DNA from: Bradyrhizobium sp.
Lineage (GTDB): Bacteria; Pseudomonadota; Alphaproteobacteria; Rhizobiales; Xanthobacteraceae
Length of the DNA: 64,000 nucleotides
Assembly (NCBI RefSeq): GCF_022844465.1
Contig: NZ_JALHLP010000003.1
Span: 62,001-126,000 of the forward strand
Direction of reading: 5' to 3'
In this document: piece by piece, positions 1 through 9,596 of the stretch
Numbering within the stretch: position 1 is the stretch's first letter
Layout of the letters: the number at the start of each line of letters is the position of its first letter
Notes under the pieces: generated by a model
The model's input: only the letters and a program-made list of their open reading frames with translations
What the model was told of the DNA's origin: nothing
Databases searched by the model: none
Program-made: the position numbers and the translations under genes

Positions 1-258
1 CAGCGGCGCAGGGCTGCGCCACAGCGCCATCAGGTCTGCAAAACCCAATCGCGCGATGCCCTCGGGTGCGTGCGGCCCGAGCCACGCCGCGCGATACAGA
101 CCCGCGAGCTTCGGCGCCACCATCCGGTTGGTCGCGGTGACGCCGGAGTAGCGCCTGTGCAGATTCGGCACGATCAGTTGCAGACCGCGGCTCGGATTGT
201 TCTCGATCGGCACGCCCGGCTCCGTTTCGGAAAGCGTCCTATACGCAACATTAAGCAT
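1..258 (-). CDS. Glycosyltransferase, N-terminal part, cut by the left window edge
   Basis: Reading the minus strand from an ATG whose complement is at 256-258 gives 86 uninterrupted codons running off the window. The product contains the stretch PNLHRRYSGVTATNRM followed by a segment with AAWLGPHAPEGI. This resembles the N-terminus of LPS-type glycosyltransferases that I recall from Bradyrhizobium and Rhodopseudomonas; the resemblance is from memory, not a search. The gene is divergent from galE with 85 bases between the two starts, so they may share a promoter region. The start is uncertain because no strong ribosome site precedes this ATG. The catalytic C-terminal domain lies outside the window. 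Confidence 0.65.
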   Translation of the reverse strand, partial: MLNVAYRTLSETEPGVPIENNPSRGLQLIVPNLHRRYSGVTATNRMVAPKLAGLYRAAWLGPHAPEGIARLGFADLMALWRSPAPL

Positions 259-343
259 AGTAGCCAGTTCAGCCGCGCCGAAACCCGCTCTTCACCGCGT
301 CCCGGCTAGCGTTTCCGGCAAACAGATCGGGAGAGGTGAAGTC

Positions 344-1357
344 ATGACCGTGCTGGTGACCGGCGGCGCCGGCTATATCGGAAGTCACATGGTTCACGCG
401 CTGGTGGAAGCCGGCGAGAGCGTCGTCGTGGTCGACAATCTGTCCACGGGGTTTTCGGACTTCCTGCCCCGGAGCGTGCCGCTGGTGATCGGCGACGCCG
501 CCGACGAAGACCTGGTCGAGGGATTGCTCGTCAGACACCGCGTCGAAAGCATCATTCATTTCGCCGGCTCGATCGTGGTGCCGGATTCGATGCGCGATCC
601 GCTCGGCTATTACCGCAACAACACCATGACGACGCGCAGCCTGCTCAATTCAGCGGTGAAATGCGGCGTCAACCGCTTCATCTTTTCCTCCACCGCCGCC
701 GTTTACGGCAATCCCGACCAGGTGCCGGTGCCCGAACACGCCGCCACCCGGCCGACGTCGCCCTACGGCTCCTCCAAGCTGATGACCGAAATCATGCTGC
801 ATGACGCCGCCGAGGCGCACGGCATGAGCTATGTCGTGCTGCGCTACTTCAATGTCGCCGGCGCCGATCCGTTGGGCCGCGCCGGCCTTTCCACGGTGGG
901 AGCCACCCACCTGCTCAAGATCGCAGTCGAGGCCGCCACCGGGCAGCGCGCCAAGATCGACGTGTTCGGCACCGACTACCCGACGCCCGACGGCAGCTGC
1001 ATCCGCGACTTCATCCATGTCAGCGATCTCGCAGAGGCGCATCGCGCGGCGCTGTCGTACCTTCGCCAGGGCGGCGGCTCGACCACGCTGAATTGCGGTT
1101 ACGGCCGCGGCTATTCGGTGCTGGAAACCATCGAGGCCGTCCGCCGCGTCTCGATGCGCAAGCTCGCGGTCCAGCACGCGCCGCGCCGCCCCGGCGACAT
1201 CATGGCCATGGTCGCCGACACCCGCCGCATCCGCGCGACGCTGGACTGGACGCCGCGCCATGACGATCTCGACACCATCGCCGCCCACGCGCTGGCCTGG
1301 GAGGAGAAACTGCTGCGCGAGCGCGGCGGGCTTGCGCGGCAGGCGAAATCGGCGTGA
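344..1357 (+). CDS. galE: UDP-glucose 4-epimerase
   Basis: This 337-residue extended SDR interconverts UDP-glucose and UDP-galactose in the cytoplasm, supplying galactose for surface polysaccharide. The N-terminus has the NAD-binding motif TGGAGYIG. STAAVYG and the SPYGSSK segment supply the catalytic Ser and the YxxxK pair, and RYFNVAGADPLGRAG is the usual GalE substrate-site segment. Length matches the family. The open frame extends upstream to 197, but the ATG at 344 is preceded by a GGGAGAGG ribosome site and starts the Rossmann fold directly, so it was chosen. A glycosyltransferase gene lies divergently upstream and an MsbA-type exporter follows, in keeping with a role in LPS or exopolysaccharide. 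Confidence 0.93.
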   Translation: MTVLVTGGAGYIGSHMVHALVEAGESVVVVDNLSTGFSDFLPRSVPLVIGDAADEDLVEGLLVRHRVESIIHFAGSIVVPDSMRDPLGYYRNNTMTTRSLLNSAVKCGVNRFIFSSTAAVYGNPDQVPVPEHAATRPTSPYGSSKLMTEIMLHDAAEAHGMSYVVLRYFNVAGADPLGRAGLSTVGATHLLKIAVEAATGQRAKIDVFGTDYPTPDGSCIRDFIHVSDLAEAHRAALSYLRQGGGSTTLNCGYGRGYSVLETIEAVRRVSMRKLAVQHAPRRPGDIMAMVADTRRIRATLDWTPRHDDLDTIAAHALAWEEKLLRERGGLARQAKSA

Positions 1358-1464
1358 AATCAACCGTTCATTTGGCTTGAAAAACCCTGCTTTAGCAGGC
1401 AAGCAGGCATCGCTTTGGCCCTGACGCGCCGACCCCTGCGGCCGGCGCCGTCAATGGAACGCGG

Positions 1465-3285
1465 ATGACCGAACTTCCCGTCGAAACCCCGAGAAGAATC
1501 ACCGACGACCCCTATGGCGCGGCGATCCTGATTCGCCGCCTGGTCGCCGAACAGGGGCTCGCCTACTGGCGGCGCTACCTACTGGCGTTTGCGCTGATGG
1601 CGGTGGCGGCGGCGACCACCGCCGGCGCGGCCTATCTGCTCGGCGAGGTCATCAACAAGGCCTATGTCGACAAGGACGTGCGCGGCATCGCAATCCTGTC
1701 GCTGGTGACCATCGTCATCTTCACCGTCAAGGGCGCGGCGACCTACGGCCACACCGTGATCCTGTCGCAGATCGCCAACGCGATCCTCGCCAACAACCAG
1801 CGGGCGCTGTTCGCCAAGCTGATGAGCGAGAACATCGCCTTCTTCTCCGAGCGGCACTCCTCGGAATTCCTGGCGCGGCTGACCGCGGGGGCGGCCGCGG
1901 TGGCCCAGGTTCTCAATCTCCTGATCAACGCCGTCGGGCGCGACTTGCTGTCGCTGATCGCGCTGGTCGTGGTCATGGTGATGACCGATCCGGTGATGGC
2001 GCTGCTCGGCTTTGCGGTCGCGCCGCCGGCGATGATCGTGCTGCGCAAGCTGGTCAAGCGGATCAAGGGCCTCGCCCACACCCAGTTCTCCGGCACCGCC
2101 GACATCATGGAGACGATGCAGGAATCGCTGCAGGGCATCCGCACCGTCAAGGCGTTCACGCTCGAACAGGCGATGCGCGAGCGGATCGACGCCAGCATCG
2201 TCGCGGTCGAGCGCAACGCCAACAAGATGGCGCGGGTGTCGAGCCGCTCCAGCCCGCTGATGGAAACGCTCGGCGGCTTTGCGATCGCGGCCGGCCTGAT
2301 GTATGGCGGCTACCGCGTGGTGGCGACCGGCGCCTCGCCCGGACAGTTCTTCTCGTTCCTGACCGCGTTCCTGCTGGCCTATGAGCCGGCCAAGCGGCTG
2401 GCGCGGCTCAACATCGAGCTCAACAGCCATCTGGTCGGCGCCCGCAAGCTGCTCGAGATCGTCGACAGCCCGCCGAGCGAGCCCGACGACGGCGACAGGC
2501 CGGCGCTGAGGCTCCGCGACGCGCGCGTCGAGTTCCGCGACGTCCGCTTCGCCTACCGGCCGGACGAGCCGGTGCTGAACGGCATGAGCTTTGTCGCCGA
2601 ACCCGGCAAGACCACCGCTTTGGTCGGCCCCTCCGGCGGCGGCAAGTCCACCGTGCTGGCGCTGCTGCTGCGGCTCTACGAGGTCGACGGCGGCGAAATC
2701 CTGATCGACGGCCAGGCGATCTCAGGCGTGTCGCGGCAGTCGCTGCGCCGGCAGACCGGCTATGTCGGGCAGGACGTCTATCTGTTCCGCGACAGCATCG
2801 GCGCCAACATCGCCTTCGGCAAGGAAGGCGCCACCAGCGACGAGATCGTGGCCGCAGCGAAGGCGGCCTGCGCCCACGACTTCATCATGGCGTTTCCGCT
2901 GGGCTATGACACCCCGGTCGGCGAGCACGGCGCGCAGCTGTCCGGCGGCCAGCGCCAGCGCATCGCGGTGGCGCGGGCGCTGGTGAAGAACGCGCCGGTC
3001 ATCCTGCTCGACGAGGCCACCGCGGCGCTGGATTCGGAATCCGAGAAAGCCGTGCAGGAGGCGATCGAGCATCTGTGTCAGGGCCGCACCACCATCGTCA
3101 TCGCCCACCGCCTGCACACCATCATGCATGCCGACGACATCCTGGTGGTCGAGGCCGGCGCGATCGTCGAGCGCGGCCGGCACGACGATCTGCTGCGCCG
3201 CGGCGGCCGCTACGCCGCGTTCTTCCGCCTGCAGCAACGCGACGGCGGCGTTCCCAGTCTGGCGCCGGTCAGCGCAACCGCGTAA
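1465..3285 (+). CDS. MsbA-type ABC exporter, fused permease and ATPase
   Basis: This 606-residue half-transporter has an N-terminal six-helix membrane domain (about 35-320) and a C-terminal ATPase (about 355-595). The ATPase shows Walker A GPSGGGKST near residue 388, a Q-loop in GYVGQDVYLF, the signature LSGGQRQR, Walker B VILLDEAT and the switch His in IAHRLHT. The layout is that of lipid A or lipid-linked glycan flippases (MsbA family), which act as homodimers in the inner membrane. It lies 107 bases downstream of galE on the same strand. The substrate cannot be read from sequence; a lipid or glycan export role is inferred from family and context. Confidence 0.88.
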   Translation: MTELPVETPRRITDDPYGAAILIRRLVAEQGLAYWRRYLLAFALMAVAAATTAGAAYLLGEVINKAYVDKDVRGIAILSLVTIVIFTVKGAATYGHTVILSQIANAILANNQRALFAKLMSENIAFFSERHSSEFLARLTAGAAAVAQVLNLLINAVGRDLLSLIALVVVMVMTDPVMALLGFAVAPPAMIVLRKLVKRIKGLAHTQFSGTADIMETMQESLQGIRTVKAFTLEQAMRERIDASIVAVERNANKMARVSSRSSPLMETLGGFAIAAGLMYGGYRVVATGASPGQFFSFLTAFLLAYEPAKRLARLNIELNSHLVGARKLLEIVDSPPSEPDDGDRPALRLRDARVEFRDVRFAYRPDEPVLNGMSFVAEPGKTTALVGPSGGGKSTVLALLLRLYEVDGGEILIDGQAISGVSRQSLRRQTGYVGQDVYLFRDSIGANIAFGKEGATSDEIVAAAKAACAHDFIMAFPLGYDTPVGEHGAQLSGGQRQRIAVARALVKNAPVILLDEATAALDSESEKAVQEAIEHLCQGRTTIVIAHRLHTIMHADDILVVEAGAIVERGRHDDLLRRGGRYAAFFRLQQRDGGVPSLAPVSATA

Positions 3286-3330
3286 GGCTAATCCGATTTC
3301 CTCGCCCACAACCCGTCGAGACCCCTTTTC

Positions 3331-4032
3331 ATGACCGCAGCCTCCTACGTCATTCCCGCATTCCCGCAAGCCTCGCTCCCCGTCGTCGGCGAGAGCAAAT
3401 CCTATCCGGTTCGCCGCATCTGGTGCGTCGGGCGCAACTATCTCGAGCACATCAGGGAGATGGGCAATGACGAGCGCGCGCCGCCGTTCTTCTTCGCCAA
3501 GCACGCCGACATGCTGGTGCCCGACGGCGCCACCATCCCCTACCCGCCGCTGACCAAGGATCTGCATCACGAGGTCGAGCTGGTCGTCGCCATGAAGAGC
3601 GGCGGCCTCAACATCCCGGCCGACAAGGCGCTCGATCACGTCTATGGCTACGCTGTCGGCATCGACCTCACCCGCCGCGACCTGCAGATCGCCTCGCGCA
3701 AGAAGGAACGGCCGTGGGAGATCGGCAAGTCGTTCGACCACTCCGCGCCCTGCTCGGCGATCCAGCCGGCCGCGAAGATCGGCCATCCCGCCAAGGGCAG
3801 GATCTGGCTTGCCGTCAACGGCAAGGAAACCCAGAAGGGCGATCTCACCGAGCTGATCTGGAATGTGCCCGAGATCATCTGGCAGCTCTCGCAGCAGGTG
3901 AAACTCGCCGCCGGCGACATCATCATGACGGGCACGCCGGCCGGCGTCTCCCAGCTCAACCCCGGCGACCAGATCGAATGCGGCGTCGACGGCATCGGCA
4001 CGTTGAAGGTGAGCATCGGCAAGCCGGAATAG
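3331..4032 (+). CDS. Fumarylacetoacetate hydrolase family protein (FAHD1-like)
   Basis: The 233-residue protein has the compact FAH fold. RIWCVGRNYLEHIREMG is the typical start of the catalytic domain, and the metal-binding acidic residues are visible in HHEVELVV and in GIDLTRRDLQ. The segment near the C-terminus containing GTPAGVSQLNPGDQIE is also characteristic. FAHD1-like enzymes cleave acylpyruvates or decarboxylate oxaloacetate; related members act in aromatic-acid catabolism, so the exact substrate is open. It begins 45 bases after the ABC exporter and is followed by a strong intrinsic terminator, so it closes this plus-strand group. Confidence 0.85.
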   Translation: MTAASYVIPAFPQASLPVVGESKSYPVRRIWCVGRNYLEHIREMGNDERAPPFFFAKHADMLVPDGATIPYPPLTKDLHHEVELVVAMKSGGLNIPADKALDHVYGYAVGIDLTRRDLQIASRKKERPWEIGKSFDHSAPCSAIQPAAKIGHPAKGRIWLAVNGKETQKGDLTELIWNVPEIIWQLSQQVKLAAGDIIMTGTPAGVSQLNPGDQIECGVDGIGTLKVSIGKPE

Positions 4033-4059
4033 CGCTGGCCGCGAGCCGTCAGCGAATGC

Positions 4060-4088
4060 AAAGCCCCGGACGTGATCCGGGGCTTTTT
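4060..4088 (+). terminator. Intrinsic terminator after the FAH-family gene
   Basis: The arms AAAGCCCCGGA and TCCGGGGCTTT form an 11-base-pair stem around a five-base loop, followed by a run of five T residues. It lies 28 bases after the stop codon of the FAH-family gene. Confidence 0.85.
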
Positions 4089-4181
4089 CGTTCAATGGAC
4101 GATTGTATCTTGGTAGCGAACAAGCATCGAACTTGTCGCTCGCGCGACTTCAGCAGGCCCCGCTACTTCTTTCGCGCGTGC

Positions 4182-4735
4182 TGTGACATTCTGACCCGAC
4201 GGGCAAATCAGCAAAAACCCGTCCAGCCCCCGCGCGAAAAATAATTGGCTTTTCTGATAATCCGAATTGATCTATAAGCCGCTGGTCTCTTCCCGGCAAG
4301 AGGGGCGATCGCGCGTCGTCACGAACGTGGGAAGGGATGCGGTGGACGCGGGCAGCGCCGGCGCGCGAAGGGATCGCAGGGCGGACTTTCCGTGAGCGAT
4401 TCTTCGAGCGCGCGATACGAACGGTGATGGCTTGCGTACGGCAAAAGCGTGTGGTCCTGGCAACCCGTGGCTGGTGTCAAGCCGGCGGAGATTGCGAGAG
4501 CCCGACCGGGCTTTTCGCGATCGTCAATTCGCCGGCGATGGAGGCAAGACGAATTCGTCTCCAGGGAGAGTACGCCATAAGCCGTCAACCCATTGCGCAG
4601 GGAATGCCGGCGTGCCCCGGCTGTACCTGTATGCTCGTGTGCGCCTCTTCTACCACCATTGCACACGAGACCGCGGGTGCAGCAAGCACCCGGCATTCCC
4701 TGCTCCCTCTGTTTCGGGGGAGACAAGGTTCAACC
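4182..4735. repeat. Dispersed Bradyrhizobium-type repeat, about 550 bp, no credible gene
   Basis: Open frames overlap here on both strands but none has a ribosome site, a coding-like composition or a recognisable domain. The text matches my memory of a long repeat found many times in Bradyrhizobium genomes, which is often mis-annotated as small hypothetical proteins. Landmarks are CTGACCCGACGGGCAAATCA near 4191 and CCGCGGGTGCAGCAAGCACC near 4671. Boundaries are approximate. The match is by recall, not by search. Confidence 0.55.
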
Positions 4736-4786
4736 ACAGCAAACCTCGGGCGTAACAAGCCGCGAGAACGCGAAACCATGTCTACC

Positions 4787-4863
4787 GTCATTGCGAGCGG
4801 AGCGAAGCAATCCATCTCGCGGCGCAAAGAAAAAATGGATTGCTTCGCTGCGCTCGCAAAGAC
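4787..4863. repeat. Palindromic repeat unit
   Basis: Two inverted arms of about 25 bases, ATTGCGAGCGGAGCGAAGCA onward at 4790-4815 and its near-complement at 4835-4859, flank a short A-rich loop. The folded RNA would be a long stem. This unit type is common between rhizobial genes. A partial, diverged copy lies at 5046-5095, just beyond the 3' end of the monooxygenase gene. Confidence 0.75.
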
Positions 4864-4879
4864 GTGGATAGGCTGCAGC

Positions 4880-4911
4880 GTACTGGATACCCCGCCTTCG
4901 CGGGGAATGAC
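4880..4911. repeat. Half of a REP-like palindrome
   Basis: The text ACTGGATACCCCGCC followed by TTCGCGGGGAATGAC has a CCCCGC/GCGGGG core. It is a diverged version of the REP-like element at 28016-28137. Confidence 0.6.
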
Positions 4912-4936
4912 AATCCAACGCATATTCAGCAGCGTA

Positions 4937-5009
4937 GGATGGGTGGAGCGCAGCGATACCCATCACGACCGACCCAAGCGACGATGGGTATCGCTGCGCT
5001 CCACCCATC
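4937..5009. repeat. Perfect 27-bp inverted repeat
   Basis: The arm at 4938-4964 is matched base for base by its reverse complement at 4983-5009, leaving an 18-base loop. The core is GGGTGGAGCGCAGCGATACC. A perfect arm of this length in non-coding DNA suggests recent insertion or active maintenance. Confidence 0.85.
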
Positions 5010-5105
5010 TTGCGAACTGTTGAGCCGCGAGATTGCGAAGCCATGTCCATCGCCATTGCGAAGAGCGAAGCTACGAAGCAATCCTCGCGGCGATGCCGGA
5101 CCCGC

Positions 5106-6566
5106 TCACGAATACCGCATCACCCCGTCATCAACCTTGCCGTAACGCAGCGAGACGATGTCGAGGACGTAGTTCTGGTACAGTCGCCACGGTCGCTTCG
5201 AGCCCTGCTTGGGCAATTTCGCGATCGAGCGCTGCACGTAGCCGGAGGAAAAATCCAGCGACGGCAGTTCGGTCACTTCAGGATCGACATTGTGCGGCAT
5301 GCATTGCCGGTAGCCGTGCCGGTCCATGTAGTTGATCAGGCGGCAGACATATTCGCAGGTCAGGTCGCATTTCAGCGTCCAGGATGCGTTGGTGTAGCCG
5401 AACGCCGAGGCCATGTTCGGGATGTCCGAATACATCATGCCCTTGTAGTTCAGCGTTCGCGCGAAATCGACCGCGCGGCCGTCGACGACGACTTCGAGGC
5501 CGCCGAGCACCTGCAGGTTCAGCCCGGTGGCGGTGACGATGATGTCGGCTTCGAGCTCGCTGCCGTCCCTGAGCTTGATGCCGCTTCTGGTGAAAGTGTC
5601 GATCTCGCTGGTGACGACCGAGGCGCGCCGGTCGCGGATCGACTTGAACAGGTCGCCGTCCGGCACCAGGCACAGCCGCTGCTCCCAGGGATTGTAGCGC
5701 GGTGTGAAATGCTTGCCGACGTCGAACTCCGGTCCCAGCGCCATCTTGACGCCGCCGATGATGAGTTGTTTGGCGCGATCCGGCTTGCGCCGGCAGAGCT
5801 GGAAGAAATACATGCCGAGCAGCACGTTCCGCCAGCGGATGAGGTGATAGGCGAGCTTGGCCGAGAGATTCTGGCGCAGCTTGTTGGCGAGCGCATCCTC
5901 CGCCGGCCGCGCCACCACATAGGTCGGCGAGCGCTGCAGCATGGTGACATCAGCCGCGGTCTTGGCCATCGCCGGCACCAGCGTCACCGCGGTCGCGCCC
6001 GAGCCGATCACCACCACGCGCTTGCCGGCGTAGTCGAGGTCCTCAGGCCATTGCTGCGGATGCACGATGCGGCCGGCGAAATCCGCCGAGCCGGGAAATT
6101 CCGGCGTGTAGCCTTCCTCGTATTTGTAATAGCCCGAACACATGAACAGGAAATTGCAGGTGAAGCTCGCGATCTCGGTCGCGCCTTCGCCGGTGCTGCG
6201 TTCGGCCTCCACCGTCCAGCGCGCGTCGGCCGAGGACCACGACGCCCGCTTGACGCGATGATGGAAGCGAATCTTCCTGTCGATGCCGTTGTCGACCGCG
6301 GTCTCCCGTACATAGTTCAGGATCCGCGGCCCGTCGGCGATCGCCTTCGGCTCGGTCCAGGGTCGGAACGAATAGCCGAGCGTGTACATGTCGCTATCGG
6401 AGCGGACGCCGGGATAGCGGAACAGGTCCCAGGTGCCGCCGATGGCGTCGCGGCCCTCGAGGATCACATAGCTTTTGCCCGGACATTTCTGCTGCAGGTG
6501 ATAGCCGGCGCCAATGCCGGACAGGCCCGCGCCGACGATGACGACGTCGAAATGTTCGCTGGACAT
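5106..6566 (-). CDS. Flavin-containing (Baeyer-Villiger-type) monooxygenase
   Basis: The 486-residue protein begins with the FAD-binding motif GAGLSGIGAG. A second dinucleotide motif, GSGATAVTL, would bind NADPH. Just before the second motif, FAGRIVHPQQWPEDL fits the Baeyer-Villiger fingerprint FxGxxxHxxxWP, so ketone-to-ester oxidation is the likely chemistry, though related flavin monooxygenases oxidise N or S. The open frame extends upstream to 6653, but the ATG at 6566 has a GGGAG ribosome site and begins directly at the FAD fold. It follows ahcY on the same strand with REP-like repeats in the 220-base gap, so co-transcription is doubtful. The substrate is unknown. Confidence 0.88.
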   Translation of the reverse strand: MSSEHFDVVIVGAGLSGIGAGYHLQQKCPGKSYVILEGRDAIGGTWDLFRYPGVRSDSDMYTLGYSFRPWTEPKAIADGPRILNYVRETAVDNGIDRKIRFHHRVKRASWSSADARWTVEAERSTGEGATEIASFTCNFLFMCSGYYKYEEGYTPEFPGSADFAGRIVHPQQWPEDLDYAGKRVVVIGSGATAVTLVPAMAKTAADVTMLQRSPTYVVARPAEDALANKLRQNLSAKLAYHLIRWRNVLLGMYFFQLCRRKPDRAKQLIIGGVKMALGPEFDVGKHFTPRYNPWEQRLCLVPDGDLFKSIRDRRASVVTSEIDTFTRSGIKLRDGSELEADIIVTATGLNLQVLGGLEVVVDGRAVDFARTLNYKGMMYSDIPNMASAFGYTNASWTLKCDLTCEYVCRLINYMDRHGYRQCMPHNVDPEVTELPSLDFSSGYVQRSIAKLPKQGSKRPWRLYQNYVLDIVSLRYGKVDDGVMRYS

Positions 6567-6603
6567 GACCGGCTCCCAAGTTTCCGCAACTGTCGTCAGG
6601 CCG

Positions 6604-6754
6604 GGCATAGCCGTCAAGGACGGCGTCGCTTCCGCTCGCCCATGCCCGGCCATCGACGTCCTCTGCTTACGCCAACTCTAGAGACGTTGATGCCCGGGCC
6701 TTCGCCTCGCCGAAGGGGTTTCGGCCCCGCAGGCGAGACAAGCCCGGGCATGAC
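6604..6754. repeat. Two adjacent palindromic REP-like units
   Basis: One unit spans about 6604-6650 (CCGGGCATAG arm against GCCCATGCCCGG). The other spans 6689-6754 (GATGCCCGGG arm against CCCGGGCATG). Both lie in the gap between ahcY and the monooxygenase gene and would form stems in the transcript. Confidence 0.65.
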
Positions 6755-6788
6755 GAAATTGAAGGCGTCCGAGCGGGAGGATTTGCGC

Positions 6789-8219
6789 TCAGTACCGATA
6801 CTGGTCCGACTTGAACGGGCCTTCCGGCTTGACCCCGATATACTCGGCCTGGTCGGGGCGCAGTTCGGTCAGCTTGACGCCGATCTTGGCGAGATGCAGC
6901 CGCGCCACCTTCTCGTCCAGCGACTTCGGCAGCACGTAGACCTTCTTCTGGTACTTGCCGCCCTTGTTGTTGGCCCACAGTTCGATCTGGGCCAACGTCT
7001 GGTTGGTGAAGGAGGCCGACATCACGAACGAGGGATGGCCCATGGCGTTGCCGAGATTCACCAGCCGGCCTTCCGACAGCAGGATGATGCGGTGCTTGTC
7101 GGGGAATTCGATCTCGTCGACCTGCGGCTTGATGTTGTTCCATTTCAGATTGCGAAGGCCCGCGATCTGGATCTCGTTGTCGAAATGGCCGATGTTGCAG
7201 ACGATGGCGCGATCCTTCATCGCGCGCATGTGCTCGATGGTGATGATGTCCTTGTTGCCTGTCGCGGTGACGAAGATGTCGGCGCGAGGGGCGGCGTCCT
7301 CCATGGTCGTGACTTCATAGCCTTCCATCGCCGCCTGCAGCGCGCAGATCGGATCGACCTCGGAGACCATGACGCGGCAGCCGGCCTGGCGCAGCGAGGC
7401 GGCCGAGCCCTTGCCGACGTCGCCGAAGCCCGCGACCATCGCGACCTTGCCGGACATCATCACGTCGGTGCCGCGGCGGATGCCGTCGACCAGCGACTCG
7501 CGGCAGCCATAGAGGTTGTCGAACTTCGATTTGGTGACGCTGTCGTTGACGTTGATGGCGGGGAACAGCAGCTTGCCTTCCTTTTCCATCTGGTAGAGCC
7601 GGTGCACGCCGGTGGTGGTCTCTTCGGAGACGCCCTTGATGTTTTTGGCGATCTCGGCGAAGTAGCCCTTCGGCTTTTCCTTGAGCAGCCGCTTGATCAG
7701 CGCGAAGAACACCTCTTCCTCCTCCGAACCGGGCTGGTCGAGGAATTTGACATCGCCCTGCTCGGCGCGCAGGCCGTGATGCACCAGCATGGTGGCGTCG
7801 CCGCCGTCATCGAGGATCATGTTGGGCGTGCCGCCGCCGTGCCAGTCGAACAGTTTTGCGGTGTAGTCCCAGTATTCGGCGAGCGTCTCGCCCTTCACCG
7901 CGAACACCGGAATGCCGGCGGCCGCGATCGCCGCGGCGGCGTGGTCCTGGGTCGAATAGATGTTGCACGAGACCCAGCGGATGTCGGCGCCAAGCGCGGC
8001 CAGCGTCTCGATCAGGACCGCGGTCTGGATCGTCATGTGCAGCGAGCCGGCGATGCGGGCGCCCTTCAAGGGCTGCTTCGGACCGTACTCCTCGCGCGTG
8101 GCCATCAGGCCCGGCATTTCGGTTTCGGCCAGCGAGATTTCCTTGCGGCCGAATTCAGCGAGCGAAATATCCTTGACGATGTAGTCGGTAAAGGCGGGCT
8201 TCTTGGCGGCGGCGGTCAT
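6789..8219 (-). CDS. ahcY: S-adenosylhomocysteine hydrolase
   Basis: This enzyme splits S-adenosylhomocysteine into adenosine and homocysteine, relieving product inhibition of methyltransferases. The 476-residue length includes the insertion of about 40 residues found in many proteobacterial and plant forms. Recognisable motifs are [17 protein letters not shown], the NAD-binding [10 protein letters not shown], and [10 protein letters not shown] near the end of the NAD domain. The C-terminal KSDQYRY matches the tail that completes the cofactor site. The gene follows metK by 120 bases, so the methyl-cycle pair is adjacent. The ATG at 8219 sits in a normal position with an AGGAACCTCAC leader. 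Confidence 0.97.
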   Translation of the reverse strand: MTAAAKKPAFTDYIVKDISLAEFGRKEISLAETEMPGLMATREEYGPKQPLKGARIAGSLHMTIQTAVLIETLAALGADIRWVSCNIYSTQDHAAAAIAAAGIPVFAVKGETLAEYWDYTAKLFDWHGGGTPNMILDDGGDATMLVHHGLRAEQGDVKFLDQPGSEEEEVFFALIKRLLKEKPKGYFAEIAKNIKGVSEETTTGVHRLYQMEKEGKLLFPAINVNDSVTKSKFDNLYGCRESLVDGIRRGTDVMMSGKVAMVAGFGDVGKGSAASLRQAGCRVMVSEVDPICALQAAMEGYEVTTMEDAAPRADIFVTATGNKDIITIEHMRAMKDRAIVCNIGHFDNEIQIAGLRNLKWNNIKPQVDEIEFPDKHRIILLSEGRLVNLGNAMGHPSFVMSASFTNQTLAQIELWANNKGGKYQKKVYVLPKSLDEKVARLHLAKIGVKLTELRPDQAEYIGVKPEGPFKSDQYRY

Positions 8220-8241
8220 GTGAGGTTCCTATGTCCAACGG

Positions 8242-8335
8242 TGTCATTCCGGGGCGCGAGTGAAACGAGCGAACCCGGAATCCAGAAGTTCGAGATTCCG
8301 GGTCTGCGCCGTGCGGCGCAGCCCGGAATGACGGC
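8242..8335. repeat. REP-like palindrome between metK and ahcY
   Basis: The outer arms GTCATTCCGGG and CCCGGAATGAC enclose an inner inverted pair built on the words CCCGGAAT and ATTCCGGG. The element fills most of the 120-base gap, is transcribed with the pair and could stabilise the upstream message. A second member of the same family is at 15562-15660. Confidence 0.75.
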
Positions 8336-8339
8336 GAAA

Positions 8340-9536
<1,197 letters not shown>

Positions 9537-9596
9537 CAACCAACCTCTTGCTCCCGCCGAATCCCGGCGGCTTTCTGTGTTGTGTATCCCGGAATG

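Noticed and set aside
2722..4095. Minus-strand frame of 457 codons
   Set aside because: It is antisense to the ABC exporter and the FAH-family gene, with no domain or ribosome site.
4337..5023. 228-codon frame through the repeat region
   Set aside because: It crosses three different repeat units, which is a pattern of repeats rather than of a gene.
9540..9596. Possible SAM-responsive riboswitch before metK
   Set aside because: The gap is under 60 bases and shows no pseudoknot or helix layout of the SAM-I, SAM-II or SAM/SAH types.
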